Below, piece by piece: positions 6,806-13,427 of a DNA stretch of 20,347 bases (the first letter of the stretch is position 1; every line of letters starts with the position of its first letter). The position numbers were made by a program, and so were the translations under genes. The notes under the pieces are model-generated. The model was not told the origin of the DNA, did no database searches, and saw only the letters and a program-made list of their open reading frames with translations. The stretch is from a virus: positions 1 through 20,347 of the IMG/VR virus record IMGVR_UViG_3300020173_000077, one strand, 5' to 3'.

Positions 6806-6882
6806 TGGTAGCTCGAGTGGGATTCGAACCCACACTGTACGGATTTTAAGTCCGCTGTCTCTGCCAATTGGACTACCGAGCC
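6806..6882 (-). tRNA. tRNA-Leu (anticodon TAA) with short variable loop
   Basis: A minus-strand cloverleaf with acceptor GGCTCGG/TCGAGCT (wobble at both ends) and anticodon loop CTTAAAA with TAA at 6846-6848. The T-arm is GTGGG-TTCGAAT-CCCAC, with discriminator A and an encoded CCA. The anticodon reads UUA, but the variable region is only five bases (ACAGT). Bacterial leucine tRNAs normally have a long class II variable arm. It lies 11 bp from tRNA-Met and is probably co-transcribed with it. Confidence 0.9.
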
Positions 6883-6891
6883 TTATAAGTT

Positions 6892-7038
6892 TTATTTTCC
6901 TTTTTTATAAAAACTCGACCAATCGACTTTCTTTGAATTGTAAAGTCGATTTTGTTCCTGTTCGTAGAATTTACGGCGAGCCATTTCTAGCTTTTGTTGT
7001 CCTGATTTAGACATAGTAGCTTTAATCAATTTACTCAT
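6892..7038 (-). CDS. 48-residue basic protein
   Basis: This frame runs from ATG 7038 to TAA 6892 and encodes a strongly basic, helix-prone protein (MSKLIKATMSKSGQQKLEM, then ARRKFYEQEQNRLY and SKKVDWSSFYKKGK). The charge suggests nucleic-acid contact but no motif is recognised. It starts 14 bp after the stop of the 161-residue gene and ends 9 bp before tRNA-Leu, filling the space between them. A 10-bp inverted repeat lies inside its coding sequence. Function is unknown. Confidence 0.65.
   Translation of the reverse strand: MSKLIKATMSKSGQQKLEMARRKFYEQEQNRLYNSKKVDWSSFYKKGK
6921..6951 (-). repeat. 10-bp inverted repeat within the 48-residue gene
   Basis: Perfect arms AATCGACTTT and AAAGTCGATT are separated by 11 bases. 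The transcript would form a stable hairpin about 40 nt upstream of the tRNA-Leu 5' end, inside coding sequence. No T-run follows, so it is not a simple terminator. It may be an mRNA/tRNA processing or stability element. Confidence 0.6.
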
Positions 7039-7052
7039 AATTTAGTGACTTT

Positions 7053-7538
7053 TTAAGCAACCTTAAAATAATTATTAAGACCTTCACGGTCAAGCGTTTG
7101 ACCATCTTCCATACAGTACTCTACAGTGGCGCTAAGATGTTTTCCGTTTTGGTCAATCTCAGTTACAGTTTTCTTACTCTTAATCCCTTTCCTTAAGGAA
7201 GAGAATTCATCTTCTTGGAAAAGCTCCATAAAGAACCCGCCTTTAGGACTCGGGGAAACAATCAATGGAGTATCCCATGCTTCAAGTCCTGAATATGGTT
7301 CAGTTGTCTCTTCAACGAAAGCAACAAACTCCTCGAAATAATTATCGGCGTACTCAATAGATCCCTTGAATTTATCGACATCTACATCTGGGCCCAAAAT
7401 ATAAACGGAACCGCTCTTATTCTTCCATCGCTGAGGGCAATTGCCAACGCCGTCCCAGTCATGGGCACCGTAGTTTTCACGCAATTGAGTAAAGATCTGA
7501 ACGAAGCGTGGAGTAATAGTGGTAGTAGTGGTAGTCAT
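7053..7538 (-). CDS. Early protein of unknown function, 161 residues
   Basis: I do not recognise this protein. It opens with a run of six threonines (MTTTTTTITP) encoded by a short GGTAGT-type repeat, which may vary in length. The rest is acidic and aromatic, with HDWDGVGNCPQRWKNKSG and a segment rich in Asp/Glu/Tyr around residues 50-85 (DVDVDKFKG, EYADNYFEEFVAFVEE). It ends with TVEYCMEDGQTLDREGLNN. No signal peptide or membrane segment is visible. It is driven by its own promoter (7569-7597), whose leader is almost identical to that of the upstream 133-residue gene. The leader of about 24 nt lacks a strong Shine-Dalgarno. The acidic character and strong promoter would fit a small host-takeover protein, but that is inference. 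Confidence 0.8.
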   Translation of the reverse strand: MTTTTTTITPRFVQIFTQLRENYGAHDWDGVGNCPQRWKNKSGSVYILGPDVDVDKFKGSIEYADNYFEEFVAFVEETTEPYSGLEAWDTPLIVSPSPKGGFFMELFQEDEFSSLRKGIKSKKTVTEIDQNGKHLSATVEYCMEDGQTLDREGLNNYFKVA

Positions 7539-7543
7539 ATAGT

Positions 7544-7574
7544 TAGTTTCTTGTTTGATTATGGATATATTCTA
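7544..7574 (-). repeat. Duplicated promoter-leader block, copy 1
   Basis: 31 bp covering the -10 and the 5' leader, identical at 29 of 31 positions to 8027-8057. It precedes the 161-residue gene. Confidence 0.85.
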
Positions 7575-7597
7575 AAATATTTTTTGCGGTTTGTAAA
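7569..7597 (-). promoter_or_regulatory. Sigma70-type early promoter with A-tract upstream element
   Basis: -35 TTTACA (7592-7597), 17-bp spacer and -10 TAGAAT (7569-7574). Two A7 tracts on the minus strand (7601-7607 and 7621-7627) lie just upstream about 20 bp apart, like an UP element. The predicted start is near 7562. Confidence 0.82.
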
Positions 7598-7625
7598 TAC
7601 TTTTTTTGCGGAAAACCGCATTTTT

Positions 7626-8027
7626 TTAGAGGTACGTACCCATGAGGCTGAGCTCATCGTTGATATCGTCTTCTGTATAAGCGAGCTCACCCCATGAAAC
7701 ATTCCCGTAGTTTTTACTTTCTACGATTTCTTCAACCTTTTCTACTGGAGCTTCTACCTCTTCAATAAGCTTCTTAATGACCTTTTTGACAGATACTTCT
7801 TTTTTACCATTTTTTAGGATTTTATCCGCAAGTTCCAACATTTTATCAACGTTGTAAGTTCCTCGTTCATTTCCTCTGGCGGTAGGCTTTATGAGTGGAT
7901 AAGTATCCTTTTCAATAAGACCATTTTTGATGGCAATATTAACAATTGTTTTCCGAGGGATATCCCCACTGAAGGTTGAGATGACGTTGCGGAGGAGTTG
8001 GATGTTCTTTTTACCGGTTCTTTTCAT
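7626..8027 (-). CDS. Early protein of unknown function, possible DNA-binding N-terminus
   Basis: The 133-residue product has a basic N-terminal half (MKRTGKKNIQLLRNVIST). This is followed by IPRKTIVNIAIKNGL and a segment ending in ARGNERGTYNVDKMLELADKI, which reads like a small winged-helix or helix-turn-helix fold. A charged coiled-coil-like stretch (VKKVIKKLIEEVEAPVEKVEEIV) follows, then an acidic tail (YTEDDINDELSLMGTYL). I chose the ATG at 8027. A longer frame from a GTG at 8063 would include the -10 TATAAT of its own promoter and cannot be translated from that transcript. It shares a near-identical leader with the next gene. The helix-turn-helix reading is tentative and no family is recognised. 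Confidence 0.75.
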   Translation of the reverse strand: MKRTGKKNIQLLRNVISTFSGDIPRKTIVNIAIKNGLIEKDTYPLIKPTARGNERGTYNVDKMLELADKILKNGKKEVSVKKVIKKLIEEVEAPVEKVEEIVESKNYGNVSWGELAYTEDDINDELSLMGTYL

Positions 8028-8057
8028 AGTTTCTTGATTGATTATGGATATATTATA
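8027..8057 (-). repeat. Duplicated promoter-leader block, copy 2
   Basis: 31 bp of -10 and leader, identical to 7544-7574 at 29 of 31 positions. The first three bases are already in or next to the start codon of the 133-residue gene. Confidence 0.85.
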
Positions 8058-8080
8058 GCACAAAAAGAGGCCCGTGTGAA
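8052..8080 (-). promoter_or_regulatory. Sigma70-type early promoter with A-tract upstream element
   Basis: -35 TTCACA (8075-8080), 17-bp spacer and consensus -10 TATAAT (8052-8057). Minus-strand A7 tracts at 8084-8090 and 8105-8111 are spaced 21 bp. The predicted start near 8045 gives an 18-nt leader. Confidence 0.85.
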
Positions 8081-8149
8081 TACTTTTTTTACAAAAAATG
8101 GCACTTTTTTTCAGTTGTATTACAGATTTTTGGTGTTCAAGTGAACAAT

Positions 8150-9091
8150 TTACTCTATTTTAGAGGATTTTAGGGCAAAATCTATCGCTCGGGCCGCTTC
8201 GAGCTTTATAGGGCGGCCTTTATACCACCCTCCGCTTTCGTTGTCAATTTCTCTAACAATCGATTCAATTTCAATAGGACTAATAGGGTATTTCCTACGT
8301 ATTGCATTTGCAGCAATGCTCATCATAATACGATACATATGGTGGTACCATCCAGATTCGTTGATCGTTGAATATTCTGCCACAAGCTGCTTATTGACAA
8401 ATGGACAATCGCGATATGAAGACCACCTAATATCAGTGTTGGTCAATTTGCTCTCATAGTGCTTTTTGAGCTCTTTTTGGATTGCCTCTGGTAAGTGATC
8501 GCTCAATGTATTACCAGTACTACTCACAAAATCATATTTGTCCATCAGCGCAATAGGATCAAGAAATGGGCCCTCATGAGTGAAAATGAAATTATACGCA
8601 TTTGGATATTGCGCTGGAACATAATACATACGAGAGAGATCTTTTGTTTGTGGATCTCCAAGTGAGTTATACTCTTTATTCAATGCAAACCAAAGATGCT
8701 TAATCTTATCAGCCTTTACTTCTTGTGTAAGCGGGAAGACGATTCTGAATTTTGGTTTTTCTTTCGATGAAGATGCAGAGCTATAGCACACGAATCGATG
8801 ACCTTTAAAGGTTTCGATCGTTTCTTCGAATGAAGTATCATACTCATCAATGTCAAGGGCCACCCAACTAGCCCAAGAAATAACGTTTTTGTTGGCACGA
8901 GTAGTGCCCCTATCATAGGTAGCTGGTGTAATAAGCGGCGAGCCATCTTTTCTTTCTCCTTTTTTTGGTTTGTAACCTGGTTGTGTACTCAAAGAATATA
9001 ACAAATCTTCAAAACCTTGCCACGTTGAAAAACTCATTTTGCGATGAGTCTTATTGTCGAAGATAGATTTGAATATCGTAAGTGAATACAT
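8150..9091 (-). CDS. Primase-like protein of archaeo-eukaryotic/Rep type (tentative)
   Basis: The 313-residue protein resembles the N-terminal primase domain of plasmid and phage Rep or VirE-like proteins. WVALDIDEYD gives a DxD pair at 80 and 82 after a beta-strand. FVCYSSASSSKEKPKFRIVFPL (about 100-121) resembles the Ser-rich strand that normally carries the second catalytic residue, and KDLSRMYYVPAQYP (about 150-163) resembles the third motif with Asp151. The usual His of the middle motif is not evident (Arg116 sits there), so polymerase activity is doubtful. A helical C-terminal domain (MYRIMMSIAANAIRRKYPI, then EIESIVREIDNE) resembles primase C-terminal regions. No helicase domain follows. 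It starts one base after the MazG-like gene's stop, so the two are coupled, and it lies downstream of DNA polymerase. A T4-type gp61 primase is not in this window. Confidence 0.6.
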   Translation of the reverse strand: MYSLTIFKSIFDNKTHRKMSFSTWQGFEDLLYSLSTQPGYKPKKGERKDGSPLITPATYDRGTTRANKNVISWASWVALDIDEYDTSFEETIETFKGHRFVCYSSASSSKEKPKFRIVFPLTQEVKADKIKHLWFALNKEYNSLGDPQTKDLSRMYYVPAQYPNAYNFIFTHEGPFLDPIALMDKYDFVSSTGNTLSDHLPEAIQKELKKHYESKLTNTDIRWSSYRDCPFVNKQLVAEYSTINESGWYHHMYRIMMSIAANAIRRKYPISPIEIESIVREIDNESGGWYKGRPIKLEAARAIDFALKSSKIE

Positions 9092-9092
9092 T

Positions 9093-9509
9093 TTAAGAAA
9101 TCTTTTTCAAATCACCATGATTTCCTTCATGAGAAGGAGCTGTCCAACCTTCTGGTTTAATCAAATCAGGAAGTCCCAATGGATTTGGTCTGGATTCTTT
9201 AATCCCAACTTCTTTATTCATATTTGCTTCAAGTACAGCATCCCATGCTTTATTGGAATCAATACCAAAAGCATCAAGAGTTCCAATAGCCACAACACAT
9301 AGGTCAATAAGACCATCAACTACCTCTTCACAATCGATATAGCCAGCATTAGATGCTGCATCGATTGTTTCGTTCAATTCTTCTTTGAGAAAATTAATTC
9401 TAAAATTTAAGAATGTTCGTAGATCTAAATTGTTCATTTTTTCTACGGCTTCTTTCACACCATATTTTGTGTGCATATCATTAATATCTTTTACCCAATC
9501 TTTGCTCAT
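9093..9509 (-). CDS. MazG/PRA-PH-like nucleotide pyrophosphohydrolase
   Basis: The 138-residue helical protein carries the metal-binding pattern of the MazG superfamily. LKEELNET (EExxE at 43-47) is followed by EEVVDGLIDLCVVAIGTLDAFG, with Asp65 and Asp69. AWDAVLEANMNKE follows as the third helix. Such enzymes hydrolyse (d)NTPs to monophosphates and pyrophosphate. In a phage that replaces cytosine, an obvious candidate role is trimming unwanted nucleotides from the pool, in parallel to T4's gp56 dCTPase, but the substrate cannot be read from sequence. The gene lies just downstream of gp43 with its own promoter. Its ATG at 9509 is about 3 nt from the predicted transcript start. It is coupled to the primase-like gene. 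Confidence 0.82.
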   Translation of the reverse strand: MSKDWVKDINDMHTKYGVKEAVEKMNNLDLRTFLNFRINFLKEELNETIDAASNAGYIDCEEVVDGLIDLCVVAIGTLDAFGIDSNKAWDAVLEANMNKEVGIKESRPNPLGLPDLIKPEGWTAPSHEGNHGDLKKIS

Positions 9510-9518
9510 CGTGTTTGT

Positions 9519-9547
9519 ATTATACTGTATTTAGTTGATATTGTAAA
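9519..9547 (-). promoter_or_regulatory. Sigma70-type promoter of the MazG-like gene
   Basis: -35 TTTACA (9542-9547), 17-bp spacer and -10 TATAAT (9519-9524), immediately after the gp43 stop. The predicted start near 9512 leaves about 3 nt before the ATG. Confidence 0.82.
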
Positions 9548-9549
9548 TA

Positions 9550-12024
9550 TTAAAATAAGAATTGTTGAAGGTCAGCTCTTGGTTCTGCAGACCACCCAAT
9601 TGCATCAAGGATAATGTTAATGGGATCTAGGAATGTCTTTTGGAATTGAAGGTCGTGGTTGATGTATTTAGTGAGTTCTAATTCATCCGGTAAATGGCCT
9701 GGGAAAGAAATAACATTTTCTTGGATTGTATTTGGAACACGCAGATAAATGAATTTAATCTTATCGCCGTTCTGAATAAGCTCGTATTGTTTTTCTAAAG
9801 CAAGTGAGCGCACCCGATTATTGTAGAGGAGAGCACCTCGTACGTGAATAGGTGTCGCCTTTTTGTAAATAGTAGAACGGCTTGACCACTTAGTCATATC
9901 TGTAACTCCTCGAGGAAAGGCGATTTCATCAGCAGGTAAAGATTTGAAATGATCTTTGAAAAGTTTAATTGCCTCTTGTGTTTTAGATTCATCGCCACTT
10001 ACAATAATCTTAAACATCTGATTCATTGCTTTTCGGCATACTTGAGGTGTTGATGACTTAACTGCTTCAATACCCATCATCTTAATTTTAGGTTCAGCAT
10101 ATTGAACACCCTCGTTGTTATGCACATTAAGAATGTATCTTTTCTTTGCAGTCCAAATACCTCGATCAGCGATTGCTTCACGTTTCATAACCATGCGATT
10201 CGTATACGCATTTGATTTATCGGCAAATTCTTTAAAGGCCTTTTCAAGCATAGGTTCAATAGCTTTAGAACCAAACTTGTCAAGAAAAGAAATAGGATTA
10301 TTTGGCTTAAACTTTTCAATAACATCATTAACACCAATATAAAGCGAATCAGTATCCATAGCAATAACACGATCTTTGCTTTCGCCAATGAAATTGTCAA
10401 GAAAAGCATTTACACTTTTTTCGCCATGTTTAATGACAGATTGACCAGTCATAGTAATACCAGATGCGATGCGAAGATCGAAGTAACGAAAATATTTGTT
10501 ACCCATAGCACCATAGAGAGAATTAAGAAGAATCTTAATTGCTGTCTGAAGAGTTTCTAATCGAGCGACTTGGCCTGAAGTTACTTGGTATTCTTTACGT
10601 TGACGCTTTGAAATAGTTTCTAGTTTAGTCTTTGCTTCGAGCATTTCATTTTTAACAGTGACACGCTTTGCATAAAGTTCTTCGACAATCTCAGGAATAA
10701 TACCTTTTTTCGCCTTACTAAATACTGCTCCATTTGAAGCTGTAGCGCCTTCTGCACCAGGCATACCTAAGATTGTTTCAGGCGACATATTGTATTGAAC
10801 AATAAGATTTGGATAAAGCGAGTTGAGGTCAAAGGACATTACCCAATCATGCATACCAACACGAGGATCCTTAACGTAACCACCAGGAAAAGCTTCAGAT
10901 GTTTTTTCCTCGGATGGAATCGTTGCAATTTTAGATCGAGCAAGACGACGGAAAATAATCGAATCCCATATCGCACACGTACCGAGAGTATCTTGGTAAT
11001 TCACACCGCCAAGATATGCCATAGTCATAACAAGAGTAATGAGACCGAGTTTTTCTTCCATACGTTCGATAAGCTCGACATCTTTAATGTTATAGTCAAC
11101 AAACATTTGATAGTCTGCACCATAAAGATCGCGTAATGAACCTACTTCAGAATAGTCTAGTTTTTTCTCGCCTAGAACAACACTTGAAATATGATTAAGA
11201 GAATAAGATTCTTGATTGCCATACGTATAAGCAAACTTTTTGAACAATTCCATATAGTCAAGATGCTGAATACCCATAATGTCAAATGTAGTTCGGACAC
11301 TACCTTGAACACGAATATCTCTGCGTTCAATCTTACGCCATGGAGAAATATTACGTACACGTTCTTCACCAAGAAGAAAAACCATACGTGAAATCATATA
11401 TGGAATATCAAAAAAGCGTGTATTCCAACCAGTGATAACGTCTGGTGTATTATCAGGCGTTGACCAATATTCAATGAAAGCTTCGAGCATTGAAGACTCA
11501 TTGGTGAATTGGCGGTATTCAATATTGAGATGCTTTAGCTCTGTTTTTTCTTCATCATACGGCTTAAGACCCCACACGATATATGTTTCATCCTTTGAGC
11601 TTTTAAGAGCAATAGTAAGAATTTCATTAACTGGATTATCAACCTCAGGAAAACCATCACCAAAGGATGTTTCAATATCAAGAGATGCGATGTCAATTAA
11701 TCGACGATCATAAGGAATTTCGTTTGGAAACTGACCTTGAATAAAGGCCGGAATATGTCGTTCGTTGCCATACAATTTAAAGTCAGGAACATCGCGATAT
11801 GTTTTTTGAAAGTCGCGAAGCTCTGACATAGAGCTAAATTGGATAGGATCAACTGGAACTCCATCTAGAGATTTCCATGTCGTATTTTGCTTTTTTGATT
11901 TGAGGTAGAGCGTTGGCTTGTATTTAATTCGATGAGAAATCTTTTTACCATCATCATCGTAACCACGATAGAGAAGATGATTTCCAAACCTTTCGACACT
12001 CGTATAAAACCCACCTAGTAACAT
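9550..12024 (-). CDS. 43: Family B DNA polymerase (T4 gp43)
   Basis: This is the replicative polymerase with 3'-5' proofreading. The 824-residue protein (T4 gp43 is 898) starts GGFYTSVERFGNHLLYRGYD, aligning with T4's EFYISIETVGNNIVERYID, so the ATG at 12024 is well supported. Exonuclease motifs are SLDIETS (Asp116, Glu118), WNTRFFDIPYM (Asp206) and YNIKDVE (Asp315). Polymerase motif A is SFDLNSLYP (Asp399), motif B KILLNSLYG (497-504) and motif C MDTDSLY (Asp557, Asp559). The C-terminus ADLQQFLF resembles the clamp-binding tail of T4 gp43 (ASLDFLFG), which binds gp45. The predicted transcription start falls exactly on the A of the ATG, so the early mRNA would be leaderless. No RegA-type leader can therefore lie in front of it on that transcript. 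Confidence 0.97.
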   Translation of the reverse strand: MLLGGFYTSVERFGNHLLYRGYDDDGKKISHRIKYKPTLYLKSKKQNTTWKSLDGVPVDPIQFSSMSELRDFQKTYRDVPDFKLYGNERHIPAFIQGQFPNEIPYDRRLIDIASLDIETSFGDGFPEVDNPVNEILTIALKSSKDETYIVWGLKPYDEEKTELKHLNIEYRQFTNESSMLEAFIEYWSTPDNTPDVITGWNTRFFDIPYMISRMVFLLGEERVRNISPWRKIERRDIRVQGSVRTTFDIMGIQHLDYMELFKKFAYTYGNQESYSLNHISSVVLGEKKLDYSEVGSLRDLYGADYQMFVDYNIKDVELIERMEEKLGLITLVMTMAYLGGVNYQDTLGTCAIWDSIIFRRLARSKIATIPSEEKTSEAFPGGYVKDPRVGMHDWVMSFDLNSLYPNLIVQYNMSPETILGMPGAEGATASNGAVFSKAKKGIIPEIVEELYAKRVTVKNEMLEAKTKLETISKRQRKEYQVTSGQVARLETLQTAIKILLNSLYGAMGNKYFRYFDLRIASGITMTGQSVIKHGEKSVNAFLDNFIGESKDRVIAMDTDSLYIGVNDVIEKFKPNNPISFLDKFGSKAIEPMLEKAFKEFADKSNAYTNRMVMKREAIADRGIWTAKKRYILNVHNNEGVQYAEPKIKMMGIEAVKSSTPQVCRKAMNQMFKIIVSGDESKTQEAIKLFKDHFKSLPADEIAFPRGVTDMTKWSSRSTIYKKATPIHVRGALLYNNRVRSLALEKQYELIQNGDKIKFIYLRVPNTIQENVISFPGHLPDELELTKYINHDLQFQKTFLDPINIILDAIGWSAEPRADLQQFLF

Positions 12025-12030
12025 GAGAGT

Positions 12031-12059
12031 ATTATACCCTATTTACACAAATTTGTAAA
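12031..12059 (-). promoter_or_regulatory. Sigma70-type promoter of DNA polymerase gene 43
   Basis: -35 TTTACA (12054-12059), 17-bp spacer and -10 TATAAT (12031-12036). The predicted start coincides with the ATG at 12024. The -35 lies in one arm of a perfect inverted repeat (12041-12060). Confidence 0.83.
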
Positions 12060-12060
12060 T
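12041..12060. repeat. Inverted repeat over the -35 of gene 43
   Basis: ATTTACA and TGTAAAT arms with a 6-base centre. A second, offset palindrome ACAAATTTGT lies at 12047-12056. It could be an operator, or chance in AT-rich DNA. Confidence 0.45.
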
Positions 12061-12071
12061 ACTAAAATTGG

Positions 12072-12854
12072 CTATTCATTATCAACCATAATTAAGTCAA
12101 ACATTGCACCGCCGCCGCATGTATTACCAGAATCTCCGCGTATTTCTAAATCGGTTTTTTCTTCAAATTTAAGAGGAACGGGATACTGGTATGTAAACGG
12201 AGTACCAAATGTTCCCGTCTGCCCTTTGAGATTCCATGCTCCGTTAAATGGTCTTGCAAATAATTGGAAAATAGCATCTGTATTCTTATCAACAGAAATT
12301 GTGGAGGCCAATAGATAAGCAGTCTTTCCAGCTGGAATTGTATACAAACACATAAGCGTTTGACCATTCTCAGGTAAAATTTTTGCTCTATCTGATCCAC
12401 CAATAGTTACTGTTATAGTTCCGACATTCGTATCTTGACCACTACCTGGAGTTGTTACCTTTACTCTAAAAATTCTTAAAAGATCAGTTGCAGCGTTATC
12501 GCCAAGAGTAATAGTTTGTGTGACTACATTGTAATTAGAATCTAAACCTTGTATTTCTATTTGTGCACCATTATCATCTGTCGATGAACTAGATGCAGTA
12601 ACTGTTCCAGCAGATGTTGAATAGCTATAAACGGTTTGGCCATCCCAAATTGTAACACCACCAGAAATGTCATTAGAGTATCCAAATTTATTGATATGCG
12701 AATATCCAGAAACTTCACCAGAAGCAATAGGGATATTCGATGCTGATCCGCTAGTATTTAAGATATTTCCATCTTTATCAGCTAACATTACAACTTCATA
12801 TTGTTGCGTATTATTCGCATTAAGCGTTTGTGTTACTTTATTCCAAATAGCCAT
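12072..12854 (-). CDS. Probable virion structural protein
   Basis: The 260-residue product is rich in Ser, Thr, Gly, Asn and Asp and poor in Lys/Arg, with many beta-type segments (TVTASSSSTDDNGAQIEIQG, TVTIGGSDRAKILPENGQT, AIFQLFARPFNGAWNLKG). This composition is typical of phage decoration, tail or fibre proteins. I do not recognise a named family. I start at MAIWNKVTQ (ATG 12854), because the frame upstream to 12914 reads through a terminator and a promoter. A T4-type late promoter TATAAATA (12860-12867) ends 5 bases before the ATG, so expression should be late and nearly leaderless. Its position between early replication genes, right after the hsp20 terminator, marks it as a late insertion in this block. 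No terminator is seen between it and gp43. Confidence 0.8.
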   Translation of the reverse strand: MAIWNKVTQTLNANNTQQYEVVMLADKDGNILNTSGSASNIPIASGEVSGYSHINKFGYSNDISGGVTIWDGQTVYSYSTSAGTVTASSSSTDDNGAQIEIQGLDSNYNVVTQTITLGDNAATDLLRIFRVKVTTPGSGQDTNVGTITVTIGGSDRAKILPENGQTLMCLYTIPAGKTAYLLASTISVDKNTDAIFQLFARPFNGAWNLKGQTGTFGTPFTYQYPVPLKFEEKTDLEIRGDSGNTCGGGAMFDLIMVDNE

Positions 12855-12859
12855 ATTTC

Positions 12860-12867
12860 TATTTATA
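12860..12867 (-). promoter_or_regulatory. T4-type late promoter of the virion protein gene
   Basis: Consensus TATAAATA on the minus strand. By T4 spacing the transcript would start at the A of the ATG at 12854. It shares its last base with the T-run of the hsp20 terminator. Confidence 0.75.
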
Positions 12868-12902
12868 AAAAAAACTCTCTTAAGTTTTACCTTAAGAGAG
12901 TT
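12867..12902 (-). terminator. Rho-independent terminator after hsp20
   Basis: A 12-bp perfect stem (AACTCTCTTAAG / CTTAAGAGAGTT) with a 6-base loop is followed by a T-run on the minus strand. It lies 33 bp past the hsp20 stop and immediately before the late promoter of the next gene. Confidence 0.92.
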
Positions 12903-12935
12903 AAAGTTAACCAATATGGACCAATACTTATTTAA

Positions 12936-13343
12936 TTAGTCATTAATTTCAAAGGATTTTGGTTTTTTCTCTTCAGGAATTTTCTTCTCTAAAAACACAG
13001 ATAGAATTCCATCAGTGAGAGATACTTCTGAAACTTCAATGTATTCACCTAACGTAAACGTTTTATTAAATTTACGCATTGCAATTCCTTTATGGATAAT
13101 TTCACTATCACCAAAGAAATTGGAATCATTTGAAGAAACTGTAAGAACGTTTTCTTCTTGTTTAACAGACAAATCACTCTTACCAAATCCAGCGACTGCA
13201 ATAGCAATTTCAAAGCTATCTTCATCGTGTTTCACCACGTTATGTGGTGGGTATGTTGGCTGTTTTGAACTCAATTTTTCGATTCGGTCAAAAACGGAAT
13301 CGAACCCGACTGTCCACGCATGTGGAATATTGTATGTTGTCAT
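12936..13343 (-). CDS. hsp20: Small heat-shock protein, Hsp20/IbpA-like chaperone
   Basis: The 135-residue protein is an alpha-crystallin-type holdase. Its core reads DSFEIAIAVAGFGKSDLSVK, then VLTVSSND, HKGIAMRKFNKTFTLGEYIEV and the characteristic DGILSVFLEKKIPEEKKPKSFEI. These closely parallel E. coli IbpA (IAIAVAGF, GIAERNFERKF, GLLYIDLERVIPEAKKP). The short N-terminus (MTTYNIPHAWTVGFDSVFDRIE) also fits IbpA. I start at the ATG at 13343 because AAGGAGAT, one of the clearest Shine-Dalgarno sequences in the window, lies just upstream. A TTG-started extension to 13424 is rejected. A late promoter at 13429-13436 gives a leader of about 80 nt, and a strong terminator follows. Hsp20 genes are common in T4-like marine phages, where they probably aid virion assembly. 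Confidence 0.95.
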   Translation of the reverse strand: MTTYNIPHAWTVGFDSVFDRIEKLSSKQPTYPPHNVVKHDEDSFEIAIAVAGFGKSDLSVKQEENVLTVSSNDSNFFGDSEIIHKGIAMRKFNKTFTLGEYIEVSEVSLTDGILSVFLEKKIPEEKKPKSFEIND

Positions 13344-13427
13344 TTTTTTTATCTCCTTATTTAAGCGAGTTAATAGTGCGGACTCCTTTCGGACATCCAA
13401 TTTAAATAGCTTCTTGCTATTCAAAAC

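Noticed and set aside
7607-7620. TGCGG-AAAA-CCGCA hairpin followed by a T-run on the plus strand, looking like a terminator.
   Set aside because: All genes run on the minus strand, where the hairpin is flanked by A-runs instead. The A-tracts fit an upstream promoter element better, and nothing on the plus strand needs terminating.
12855-12914. Longer N-terminus for the virion-type protein.
   Set aside because: It would translate the terminator stem and the late promoter. The segment has no structural-protein character.
13344-13424. TTG-started N-terminal extension of hsp20.
   Set aside because: A strong Shine-Dalgarno precedes the ATG at 13343, the Hsp20 similarity starts there, and the extension covers the leader of a late promoter.
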